From Saprospiraceae bacterium (lineage in GTDB: Bacteria > Bacteroidota > Bacteroidia > Chitinophagales > Saprospiraceae), in assembly GCA_013001805.1 (NCBI GenBank), contig JABDLW010000826.1, positions 1 through 7,959 of the forward strand: a stretch of 7,959 nt of DNA, in the 5' to 3' direction. The notes under the pieces are model-generated. The model worked only from the letters and a program-made list of their open reading frames with translations, ran no database searches and had not been told where the DNA came from. Position 1 is the stretch's first letter. Each line of letters opens with the position of its first letter. The position numbers and the translations under genes were made by a program. This document shows, piece after piece, positions 1-7,329 of the stretch.

Positions 1-1
1 G

Positions 2-1417
2 ATTTATCTGGAAGATACTTCTCCTCTTTTGGGATGTTATGGTAACGACCTCGTGCAAACCCCCAATATTGATAGCCTGGCACGAAAAGGCATCTTATTT
101 ACTCACGTTTTTATGCCGGCTCCTGTATGTTCCCCCTGCAGATCAAGTTTAATCACCGGTATGATGGCAACGACCCTGGGGGTACATAATCATCACAGTT
201 CGCGCACGGAAGCATCAGCCATATACCTGCCGGATAGCGTATTAACCATACCAGAGATATTTAACACCCAGGGATATTTCACTTTCAATAATGGGAAAGA
301 TGACTACAATTTCAGCTATGACCGGGAGAAACTTTACGATCAGGCATATCTTCAGCATCCCCTTTATGGTAAAAAAGGCGATCCTATTGACTTAGCCATC
401 CTAAGGGACAAGGCACCCTTTTTCGGACAAATACAATTGGCCGGTGGCAAGGAAATATTTTCTTCTTCTTTCGGGGAAAACAATACCCACCCGGTAGACC
501 GAAGCGTGATTCAACTTCCACCCTATTTGCCAGAACATCCCGCCATAATCGAAGAATACGCCAATCACCTGGATGCCATTCAAATCACTGATCGCAAAGT
601 TGGTGAAATAATGAAAGGATTGGCGGATCACGAATTGCTGGAAAATACCGTCATTTTTTTCTTTTCCGATCATGGTATGCGTCTTACCCGTCACAAACAG
701 TTTCTCTATGATGGAGGTCTGCACGTGCCGTTGATTGTAGCAGATTTTAGAAGTGGCCAAAAACTAAAACCAGGGACCATAAATGATCAATTGATTAGTG
801 GTTTGGATTTAGGCATCACTGCTTTGAGTCTCGCTGGTATAACACCCCCTGGTTATATGGAAGGTCAGGATATATTCAACACGAAGATTCCACCGCGAAC
901 TCATGTAATTTCTACCCGGGACCGATGTGACTTCACCATTGACAGAATTCGAAGTGTGCGGAGCAAAGACTTCAAGTACATTAGAAATTTCATGACGGAT
1001 AGGCCTTACAGCCAACTCACCTATATGGATGTCGATGGTGTCGAGTTTGTAAAAGTTATGAAAGCTCTGCATGCCGCTCAAAAATTGGACTCAGTACAAG
1101 TAAAGTTTTTCAGGAAAGATCGCCCAGCGGAAGAGTTATATGATCTGGATGAGGATCCTTTTGAAATAAGAAATCTTGCCTCGGACCCAAATTATGCAGA
1201 TGTCCGTACCGAGATGAGCGCCATTTTGGATCAGTGGATTCAAGATAGCGGAGACAAGGGGCAATTTCCGGAAAATGAGGAAGGATTGAAGCTGATGCTG
1301 GGTATCTGGGGTAAAAATGCCCTTAATCCCGAATATGACCGAATCCGGAGAACATATCCAGATCTCGAAGGGTCTCTATGGTCATTAAAAAGTGCAGGCT
1401 GGGTAAAGCCACTTTAG
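2..1417 (+). CDS. S1-family sulfatase, 5'-truncated by window edge
   Basis: A type I sulfatase (alkaline-phosphatase superfamily) that hydrolyses sulfate esters or N-sulfate, probably on a glycan and probably in the periplasm. The reading frame is open from base 2 to TAG at 1415-1417, giving 471 visible residues. A TTG at 29 could be read as a start, but the nine codons before it (IYLEDTSPL) already belong to the conserved N-terminal strand and metal site, so the true start lies upstream. The signature C-S-P-C-R-S-S-L-I-T-G begins at 128; Cys43 (visible numbering) would be converted to formylglycine. Metal site: E4-D5 near the start and D223-H224-G at 668-676. K232 at 695-697 fits the usual catalytic lysine and is followed by YDGG and HVPLIV. 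The C-terminal EELYDLDEDPFEIRNL segment is typical. Length matches the family (about 450-550). The signal peptide, if any, is off-window. The sulfatase family is clear; the substrate is not. Confidence 0.95.
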   Translation: MYLEDTSPLLGCYGNDLVQTPNIDSLARKGILFTHVFMPAPVCSPCRSSLITGMMATTLGVHNHHSSRTEASAIYLPDSVLTIPEIFNTQGYFTFNNGKDDYNFSYDREKLYDQAYLQHPLYGKKGDPIDLAILRDKAPFFGQIQLAGGKEIFSSSFGENNTHPVDRSVIQLPPYLPEHPAIIEEYANHLDAIQITDRKVGEIMKGLADHELLENTVIFFFSDHGMRLTRHKQFLYDGGLHVPLIVADFRSGQKLKPGTINDQLISGLDLGITALSLAGITPPGYMEGQDIFNTKIPPRTHVISTRDRCDFTIDRIRSVRSKDFKYIRNFMTDRPYSQLTYMDVDGVEFVKVMKALHAAQKLDSVQVKFFRKDRPAEELYDLDEDPFEIRNLASDPNYADVRTEMSAILDQWIQDSGDKGQFPENEEGLKLMLGIWGKNALNPEYDRIRRTYPDLEGSLWSLKSAGWVKPL

Positions 1418-1622
1418 CGTTCAGTTCCAAAGACTGATCAGAAGCCCTTACACGCTAAACTCAACCTCATTTCTAGCCACTGGGAATGGTTTTAAGGCTA
1501 ATTTGAGATTCGATATTTCTACTCCTTTATTGACCTTGAGTCAAAGAGATCCAGACATGGATTTCCGGGATCCAGTGCGATTAATCATCATACCCGGTTG
1601 CACCCCAATGAAATCAAAACTC

Positions 1623-1678
1623 CGCTGAAACACGGAGTACAACACAAGCCATTTACATAATATTCCGTTCTTTCAGCG
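1623..1678. repeat. 56-base imperfect inverted repeat / long hairpin
   Basis: The left arm is CGCTGAAA (1623-1630), one unpaired C, then ACGGAGTA (1632-1639). After a 21-base centre, the right arm is TATTCCGT (1661-1668), two unpaired bases, then TTTCAGCG (1671-1678). The outer 8 pairs are perfect; the inner 8 contain one G-T pair. A competing 6-base hairpin, ACTCCG (1619-1624) with CGGAGT (1633-1638) and loop CTGAAACA, uses part of the same left arm. No T run follows on the + strand; on the - strand a TTTTGATTT stretch follows. It could be an RNA structure in a leader or trailer, or a protein-binding site. Function is unknown. Confidence 0.6.
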
Positions 1679-1767
1679 CCGACTGAGCATTCATTGGATA
1701 CTAGCAAAACTTAGGTGGATAATAAATCCCAGTTGTAAACTTTAAGTCAACCCTTAGCATTAATATG

Positions 1768-1781
1768 GCAAAATATTTTGC
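1768..1781. promoter_or_regulatory. 14-base perfect palindrome, possible operator
   Basis: GCAAAATATTTTGC reads identically on both strands. It lies 189 bases before the susC start, in the AT-rich half of the gap where control sites would be expected. Symmetric sites of this length often bind dimeric regulators, but no regulator gene is in the window and no second copy was seen, so operator function is only a guess. Confidence 0.3.
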
Positions 1782-1970
1782 ACAAAGGGCTTTCTAACAC
1801 GAATGATTTGGAGTATACACTAAGTCTCCAAGAAAAATTTTGATTTCTATGGATTCAGAATTAAGTTAATAATCATTTTTTTTCTACATTAGCCCTGACC
1901 ACTTGATGGTGGTTGCGGACACCTATCTATCTACTTGCTGATTTTTTGACTTAATGTAATTTTTGAAACG

Positions 1971-4900
1971 ATGAACCAACCAAAATTATGTAATTGGCAT
2001 AGGAAGCTTGTTTATGCCCGATTGTCAGGTATAATTTTTCTATGCACGGTCTTTAGTGCAGCCCTCTTTGCTCAAGGCCACACTGTTTCCGGTGTCGTAA
2101 CCGATGCAACCGATGGCCAGCCCCTTATCGGGGTGACGGTGGTCGATATCAATCAACCCACCAATGGTACAGTGACCGATCTTGATGGCAGTTATACATT
2201 GGCTCTGGCTGATGGAAATACGACCTTGCGATTTAGCTACACTGGATCCAAGACAACGGAAGTGGCCCTAAACAATCAATCCACATTAAACCTATCTCTG
2301 GAACAAGAGGTCGCCGCCCTGGACGAGGTAGTGGTTGTCGGCTATGCAACCCAACGTAAAGCTACGCTGACGGGATCTGTATCTGCTGTAACTGGCGAAA
2401 CATTAGAGAAATCTTCTGCGCCAAATTTAGGTGCTGCCCTCGCCGGTAGAATGCCAGGTGTTTATATAGATACGGAATCAGCACGCCCAGGTGATGACAA
2501 CTCAGCTATCCGGGTAAGAGGTACCAATACGTTTAATAATACTTCAGCCCTGGTCGTGATTGACGGTATTCCTGATCGTGCCGGTGGCCTGGCTCGCCTC
2601 AATCCTGCTGATATTGAGAGTATATCGGTTTTGAAAGATGCATCTGCGGCTATTTACGGAGCCCGGGCTGCCAATGGTGTGATTTTGGTGACGACCAAGC
2701 GAGGAAAAGCTGGAAAAGCGAAAGTGCAGCTTTCCACAAGTGTAGGTGCACAAACCTTCTATAAGACCCCTGAAATGCTGACTGGTCCCGAATACATGGA
2801 TCTCGTCAACTTATTGAATGTGTACAAATTGCCGGTGGCAGAATGGCAAGCGGCAAATGCGGTCAGAGGAACACCATTTACCCGACCGAATGGTGAGGTG
2901 CTCAACCCAACCTATCCCAATGAAAGGATTGAAAATACGAAGAGAGGTGACGATCCGTGGACTTATCCCGATACGGATTGGTTTGAGGAAGTGACACGCA
3001 AGAATGCACCAACGCAGCGACACAATCTGCAAATTTCCGGTGGATCAGATGATGTTACTTATCTTGCTTCATTGGGATATCTAAGACAGGATGTCAACTT
3101 TAAGAACTCACCAAAGGGATTTGAACAATTTGATTTGAGGCTAAATCTCGATGCCAACATTAACAGGTTTCTAAAGTTCGATATAGGATTATACACACGT
3201 CAGGAAGAGAACCTAACTTCGACTCGTCCCAATCCAATCAATGACCTCATTCGGCAATATCCCTGGTTTCCGGCTTATTGGCCGACTGGCGAATTTGGAC
3301 CCGATATTGAGAATGGCAACAATCCAGCCATTCGTGTGACAGATGAACCCGGTTATAATGATAACAGTACCAATTTTGTACAAAGCAACATCAGTATGAC
3401 CTTAAAAGTGCCAGGAGTTCCTGGTCTTGAGCTTTTGGCCAACGGATCCTATGACAAAATGAATTATGATTTCAAACAATGGCAACGTCCTTGGGTACTT
3501 TACACCTGGGATGGTGTCAATAGAAACTCATCGGGTCTTACTCCAGCTCAGCGTGGTCCTGGAGATCCCAGCTTAACGCAGGACCACACAACTATGACAG
3601 CAATTACCGCCACATTTAATGCCACTTATGAGAAGGACTTAGGCGATCATTACTTTAAGGTTCTGGGAGGTGTGACCCGGGAAGAGACGGAGCAAAGTGA
3701 CACTCGTGCCTTCAAGCGATTTTTCCTATCGAATGACCTGGATCAGTTGAGCTTTGGTGGTGTTGACGGACAATTTAGTTCCGGTGAAGGCCTGGAAACG
3801 GCTCGACTAAATTATTATGGTCGCGTCAACTACTCATACAAGTACAAATACCTTATTGAAGGCCTTTTCCGGTATGATGGATCCTATTTGTTTCCTGAAG
3901 AAAATCGTTATGGCTTCTTCCCCGGAGTATCTGCAGGTTGGGTGGTATCGCAAGAATCATTTTTTGCCGATGCGGTTTCATTTCTTGATTACCTGAAAAT
4001 CAGGGGATCATGGGGACAATTAGGAAACGACAATGTGGATCCCTACCAGTTTCTTGCCTCATATAGTTTTTCTTCAACTGGCCTCGGAAATGTAGTGACC
4101 ACTGCGTACGAAACCAAAGTTCCCAATCCCTTTATTACCTGGGAAACAGCTACTTCGACCAATTTTGGATTTGACCTGGAAGCACTGAATAATCGACTTT
4201 CTTTCAGTTTCGATGTTTTTAAGAATACCAGGGAAGACATTTTAACCCTACCGAATAAAACATTACCCCAGTATAGTGGTATTTCGCCTCCAGCTCAAAA
4301 TATTGGAGAGTTTGAAAACACGGGATTTGAGATTTCCACTAGTTTAAAGGGGGGTCAGCAGGGAGGATTGACCTATGAAGTCACTGTGAATTTCAGTAAT
4401 TCAGATAATAAACTAGTTTTTGTCGATGAACCGGAGTTGGCCGATCGACCCTGGCAGAGGGAGACTGGAGGTGAGATTGGAAGACCTCTTTTGTACCAAT
4501 TTGCCGGTGTATTTCGATCTCAAGCTGAGATCGAGTCTGAAGCTCTGGATTATAGTGGTGTGACACCGGCGCTTAAACCGGGAGATGCCAAAGTCGTTGA
4601 TATCAGCGGCGATGGTAAAATTGGACCGGAAGATAAGATCCGAACAGGTGGAAGTGCATTTGCTGATACCCAGTTTGGCATCAATACTTCCCTGTCATAC
4701 AAGAATTTTGATTTTAATATGTTTTGGTCAGGTGCCGCTGGTGGTTACAACCGGTATGAGTGGAGCTTTATGTCGGGGACACTGGCCAATGTTCAAAGGG
4801 AAGTTGCCGAACGGGCCTGGTCGATTGACAATCCCGATGCTCCCTTTCCCAGATTGGCAGATCGAGGTGACCAATGGTATTCTGGTCAGACCGATTATGC

Positions 4901-5174
4901 CCTGCTAACTCGAGACTATATTCGAATGAAAACCATCGAATTAGGCTATAATTTCACACCAGGAGTCGCCAGCAAGATTGGTGCACAAAACATACGTTTG
5001 GCTATATCAGGCCTCAATTTGCTAACCATTACAGATTTTCCCTTTGATCCGGAAACGATTCAAGAGGGTGGCCGGGTAACTGAAGCGCGAGATGCTAGCG
5101 GTGCGAGCTTGAATAATGGTCAGGCTTATCCGACCTTGAAGACAATTAATGGTTCACTACGCATCACTTTTTAA
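1971..5174 (+). CDS. SusC/RagA-type TonB-linked outer-membrane transporter
   Basis: Outer-membrane TonB-dependent transporter that imports oligosaccharides bound by its SusD partner, 1067 residues. A signal peptide (hydrophobic core about 20-33, probable cut after A34 in ALFA-QG) is followed by a CarboxypepD_reg-like beta-sandwich at about 37-112 (VSGVVTD, then GTVTDLDGSY). Next is the DEVVVVGY motif at 118-125, the usual TonB-box region of this family. The plug domain at about 130-245 contains the SusC signature around SVLKDASAAIYG (219-230) and ANGVILVTTKRG (234-245). The rest is the beta-barrel, ending in a C-terminal Phe (SLRITF) as expected for outer-membrane insertion. An EF-hand-like loop, DISGDGKIGPED, lies at 877-888; similar loops occur in many SusC proteins. 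The ATG at 1971 is preferred because it gives a complete signal peptide; no Shine-Dalgarno precedes it, which is normal in Bacteroidota. It is co-oriented with susD, 11 bases away, and almost certainly in the same operon. The transported glycan cannot be told from sequence. Confidence 0.97.
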   Translation: MNQPKLCNWHRKLVYARLSGIIFLCTVFSAALFAQGHTVSGVVTDATDGQPLIGVTVVDINQPTNGTVTDLDGSYTLALADGNTTLRFSYTGSKTTEVALNNQSTLNLSLEQEVAALDEVVVVGYATQRKATLTGSVSAVTGETLEKSSAPNLGAALAGRMPGVYIDTESARPGDDNSAIRVRGTNTFNNTSALVVIDGIPDRAGGLARLNPADIESISVLKDASAAIYGARAANGVILVTTKRGKAGKAKVQLSTSVGAQTFYKTPEMLTGPEYMDLVNLLNVYKLPVAEWQAANAVRGTPFTRPNGEVLNPTYPNERIENTKRGDDPWTYPDTDWFEEVTRKNAPTQRHNLQISGGSDDVTYLASLGYLRQDVNFKNSPKGFEQFDLRLNLDANINRFLKFDIGLYTRQEENLTSTRPNPINDLIRQYPWFPAYWPTGEFGPDIENGNNPAIRVTDEPGYNDNSTNFVQSNISMTLKVPGVPGLELLANGSYDKMNYDFKQWQRPWVLYTWDGVNRNSSGLTPAQRGPGDPSLTQDHTTMTAITATFNATYEKDLGDHYFKVLGGVTREETEQSDTRAFKRFFLSNDLDQLSFGGVDGQFSSGEGLETARLNYYGRVNYSYKYKYLIEGLFRYDGSYLFPEENRYGFFPGVSAGWVVSQESFFADAVSFLDYLKIRGSWGQLGNDNVDPYQFLASYSFSSTGLGNVVTTAYETKVPNPFITWETATSTNFGFDLEALNNRLSFSFDVFKNTREDILTLPNKTLPQYSGISPPAQNIGEFENTGFEISTSLKGGQQGGLTYEVTVNFSNSDNKLVFVDEPELADRPWQRETGGEIGRPLLYQFAGVFRSQAEIESEALDYSGVTPALKPGDAKVVDISGDGKIGPEDKIRTGGSAFADTQFGINTSLSYKNFDFNMFWSGAAGGYNRYEWSFMSGTLANVQREVAERAWSIDNPDAPFPRLADRGDQWYSGQTDYALLTRDYIRMKTIELGYNFTPGVASKIGAQNIRLAISGLNLLTITDFPFDPETIQEGGRVTEARDASGASLNNGQAYPTLKTINGSLRITF

Positions 5175-5185
5175 ACTAAGACAAA

Positions 5186-7054
5186 ATGAAAACGAATATT
5201 TTGAAAACCTTATCAATACTAGTCGTCGGACTTTTGTTAGGAAGTTGCAACGATGATTTTTTAGAAACAACACCCCTCAGTGAGATTGCGGAAAGTAATG
5301 TGTGGACATCGGATAAATTAGCCGAGGCAGCAGTTCTTGACTTGTATCAAGGTACCTGGGCAGGTACTTTAACCCGAGAGGAAACGACAGACGCTTTCAC
5401 CGATCAGGCGGTTTTTACCCATCCTGGTCGTGGAGTTGATGGATACACGGAGGGGAAAATGAATCCCGCAGGGAATTTTATGGATATGCAGTGGTTTAGT
5501 TGGCCGCAATTGTATCCTTTCATCAGAAGTGCTAATATTGCCATTGAAAGGCTGACAGCTAATGAAGCAGAGTTCGATGAAGCCTTTACCAAGCGATTGT
5601 TGGGAGAGGCCTATTTCATGCGGGGATATTTTTATACCCAACTTTTGCGTCAATTTGGAGGTGTTGTGCTGTTAACAGAACCTCTGACATTAGATAGCGA
5701 AGCCAATAATCCCCGATCGAGTTTTGAGGCTACCGTCAATCAAATTGTTTCCGACCTGGATCAGGCCATTTCTTTACTGGAGGAGGCACCGATAGATCCA
5801 GCCAGAGCGCATAAAATTACTGCTCTGGCTATGAAATCAAGAGTACTAACCCATGCCGCCAGTGATCTCTATGAGCCCTCAAAAGCTTCTTCGGTTGCTA
5901 CGATCGCTAATTACAGTAATAAGGAATTAATCCAATATACCAGTGGAAGTCAAACCCAGCGATGGGAAGCTGCCAAAGTGGCATCAAAGGCCCTATTGGA
6001 CGCTACAACCGGTTATAAACTTGATTATAGTGAGCCCGCTACACATGAGGAAGCAGTCCAGAACTACGAAGATATTTGGCTTCAGGGCGACAAGAATCAG
6101 GATTTTATTTGGGGAAGGCTTGTGGAAGAATTTGGTTTCAACTCGAGAACTTACCCGGGAGGTAGTGGTTGGTCCCAGGGCCCGGGCATGGTTGCACTCT
6201 ATCATGGTCCCAATGGATACCATGAATGGGCTGGAACTACTCCTACAGAAGCCCTGGTTTCGAAATATGACCTGTCCGACGGCACCAAATTTGACTGGAA
6301 TAATCCCGAGCACGCGGCGGATCCATACAAGGAAAGAGAAGCACGATTTTATGCCACTATTTTATACGATGGAGCTCCCTGGAAGCAAAGAACGGATGAT
6401 GTGGTGAAATTTGATAAATTTAATGAAATCCAAACCGGTTTCTATACCCTATCGGACGGAACCATTATCAATGGTGTGGATACGCGGCAGGGACCAATAG
6501 AAGACTGGAACGGAGCCAGGACAGGGTATTATTTCAGAAAATTTGCCGATCCACGGCAGCCTGCCTCCTGGCCAAACAACCTGCAAAAGGTTGATGCACC
6601 GTACATTCGGTACACGGAAGTATTGTTAAACTATGTAGAGGCAAATATTAATCTGGGAGATGATGCTGAGGCCATTGCCTGGTTGAATAAACTGAGGTTC
6701 CGGAATGGTTTGCCTGCAGTGACTGCCAGCGGACCCGATCTGTTGGAATTGTATAAACGGGAACGCGATAAGGAGCTGGTGAATGAAGATGCCAGATTAT
6801 TTGATATGAAACGTTGGTTGGAGGGTCCCCAGTCCCTGAATAAACAAGTACAACAAATCTTAATCCAGGCTACACAGAAAGCAGGAACAACAGTGACAGA
6901 TTACCGGCGTGATCCAACTCTATTTGATTACAAATACACCCCGACTGATATTGTTTTTGAAAATAGGATATGGCAAGACCATGTATACTTTATGCCAATC
7001 AGTCAGACCGAAATTGACAGAGATCCATCCCTGATTCAAAATCCGGGATATTAA
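5186..7054 (+). CDS. SusD/RagB-family surface glycan-binding lipoprotein
   Basis: Surface lipoprotein that captures glycan fragments and closes as a lid over its SusC barrel, 622 residues. The N-terminus MKTNILK is followed by a hydrophobic segment and the lipobox LLGSC, with the lipidated Cys at 21. The next residues, NDD, are acidic, resembling the lipoprotein export signal that sends such proteins to the cell surface in Bacteroidota. The mature protein begins DFLETTPLSEI, a typical SusD opening. Helical TPR-like segments include about 135-200 (MRGYFYTQLLRQFGG). The C-terminal SusD domain includes YTEVLLNYVEA at 476-486, the RERDKEL and FDMKRW (to 544) motifs, and the hallmark ending PISQTEIDRDPSLIQNPGY (604-622). 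The length is within the usual family range (about 500-650). The ATG at 5186 follows the susC stop by 11 bases without a Shine-Dalgarno; transcription is presumably shared with susC and ends at 7080-7115. The family call is secure; the ligand is unknown. Confidence 0.97.
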   Translation: MKTNILKTLSILVVGLLLGSCNDDFLETTPLSEIAESNVWTSDKLAEAAVLDLYQGTWAGTLTREETTDAFTDQAVFTHPGRGVDGYTEGKMNPAGNFMDMQWFSWPQLYPFIRSANIAIERLTANEAEFDEAFTKRLLGEAYFMRGYFYTQLLRQFGGVVLLTEPLTLDSEANNPRSSFEATVNQIVSDLDQAISLLEEAPIDPARAHKITALAMKSRVLTHAASDLYEPSKASSVATIANYSNKELIQYTSGSQTQRWEAAKVASKALLDATTGYKLDYSEPATHEEAVQNYEDIWLQGDKNQDFIWGRLVEEFGFNSRTYPGGSGWSQGPGMVALYHGPNGYHEWAGTTPTEALVSKYDLSDGTKFDWNNPEHAADPYKEREARFYATILYDGAPWKQRTDDVVKFDKFNEIQTGFYTLSDGTIINGVDTRQGPIEDWNGARTGYYFRKFADPRQPASWPNNLQKVDAPYIRYTEVLLNYVEANINLGDDAEAIAWLNKLRFRNGLPAVTASGPDLLELYKRERDKELVNEDARLFDMKRWLEGPQSLNKQVQQILIQATQKAGTTVTDYRRDPTLFDYKYTPTDIVFENRIWQDHVYFMPISQTEIDRDPSLIQNPGY

Positions 7055-7079
7055 ACGACTTAATGCTTCTATAAGATTG

Positions 7080-7115
7080 AATAACCTTAGCATCACCGCT
7101 AGGGTTATTTTTTTT
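7080..7115 (+). terminator. Rho-independent terminator of the susCD operon
   Basis: AATAACCTTAGC (7080-7091) pairs with GCTAGGGTTATT (7098-7109) through 12 positions with a single G-U wobble. The loop is ATCACC, and eight consecutive T residues run from 7108 to 7115. It starts 25 bases after the susD stop. It is the strongest terminator in the window and separates susCD from the downstream lipoprotein gene. Because the stem begins with AATAA, the - strand also has a few T residues after it, but termination in that direction would be weaker. Confidence 0.93.
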
Positions 7116-7147
7116 GAGAATTCTAAATGTCATTTTAAATAGTTTTG
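7114..7147 (+). promoter_or_regulatory. Candidate Bacteroidota promoter (TTG ... TAnnTTTG)
   Basis: TAGTTTTG at 7140-7147 matches the Bacteroidota -7 consensus TAnnTTTG exactly. A TTG at 7114-7116 lies 23 bases upstream, at the long end of the spacing reported for -33 elements in this phylum, and it overlaps the end of the terminator T run. It would start a transcript near 7154 with a leader of about 175 bases before the lipoprotein gene. Its position just after a terminator and before a co-oriented gene supports it, but the -33 match is weak. Confidence 0.5.
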
Positions 7148-7156
7148 TACATTGTC

Positions 7157-7184
7157 GGCTCAATTAACTAACTGAAATTCAGCC
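7157..7184 (+). other. Small hairpin in the leader of the VCBS lipoprotein gene
   Basis: GGCTCAATT (7157-7165) pairs with AATTCAGCC (7176-7184) except for a central C-C mismatch, with a 10-base loop. It is followed by TTTTAAATTTTG, so it resembles a weak terminator or attenuator placed just after the proposed transcription start. It could also be a backup terminator for susCD or a 5' stabilising stem. The stem is short and AT-rich on one side, so function is uncertain. Confidence 0.3.
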
Positions 7185-7314
7185 TTTTAAATTTTGATCG
7201 CACTTGGTGCTATAAAAGTTAGCATTTGATTCTTCCAGGTTTGTTTCACAGGTTTCAAAATATTTGTTTAATGACTTGTAAGAAAGGATGTATTGCTCTG
7301 ATTGAAAGATCTCC

Positions 7315-7320
7315 AAGGAG
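7315..7320 (+). promoter_or_regulatory. Shine-Dalgarno-like AAGGAG
   Basis: AAGGAG sits nine bases before the ATG at 7330 and is the only good Shine-Dalgarno match before a gene in this window; susC and susD have none. It favours 7330 over the in-frame ATG at 7357. Ribosomes of Bacteroidota rely little on this motif, so the match could be fortuitous. Confidence 0.4.
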
Positions 7321-7329
7321 CCAGGTGAA

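Larger units (their letters stand above)
1418..1970. other. 553-base intergenic gap with structured DNA, no gene
   Basis: No convincing coding sequence was found on either strand; all frames are broken by stops at short intervals. The gap contains an 8-base inverted repeat overlapping the sulfatase stop (TTTAGCGT at 1413-1420 and ACGCTAAA at 1452-1459, without a T run). It also holds a 56-base imperfect inverted repeat (1623-1678), a 14-base perfect palindrome (1768-1781), and a small stem TTGGAG/CTCCAA (1808-1813 and 1826-1831) followed by an A/T-rich stretch. The last 150 bases are AT-rich, as expected of a promoter region. The susC promoter should lie here, but I see no exact TAnnTTTG element. 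The size of the gap suggests that the sulfatase and susC are transcribed separately or that susC has a long leader. This is inference. Confidence 0.8.

Noticed and set aside
1413..1459. 8-base inverted repeat TTTAGCGT / ACGCTAAA overlapping the sulfatase stop codon, as a possible terminator.
   Set aside because: The spacer is 31 bases and no T run follows the second arm, so it is unlikely to act as a rho-independent terminator.
1448..1543. A short open stretch on the - strand (about 31 codons, ending LKPFPVARNEVEFSV then stop) that looks like the end of a beta-sandwich protein.
   Set aside because: It has no ATG start, is closed by an in-frame stop at 1541-1543, and no matching coding sequence continues upstream in a consistent frame. 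Other frames of the same stretch look equally protein-like by chance. A translated search would be needed to call a gene remnant.
1808..1831. Stem TTGGAG / CTCCAA with a 12-base loop followed by A/T-rich sequence, as a terminator.
   Set aside because: The stem is only six pairs and is followed mainly by A residues before TTTT, so it does not meet the usual terminator pattern.
1935..1965. TTG, 19-base spacer, then TAATTTTTG before susC, resembling a Bacteroidota promoter.
   Set aside because: The -7 element has one extra base relative to TAnnTTTG and ends only five bases before the ATG, which would leave essentially no leader. Probably an AT-rich coincidence.
4599..4634. EF-hand-like loop in the SusC barrel as evidence of a fused calcium-binding or dockerin domain.
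   Set aside because: A single loop of this type is common within SusC-family barrels and there is no second motif or domain boundary.
5943..6407. A 154-codon + strand open frame inside susD, and similar alternative-frame openings within susC and the sulfatase.
   Set aside because: They overlap well-supported genes in other frames, have no recognisable domain or initiation signal, and are shadows of real coding sequence.
7236..7255. Direct repeat CAGGTTT at 7236-7242 and 7249-7255 in the leader of the VCBS gene.
   Set aside because: Only seven bases and two copies; easily explained by chance.
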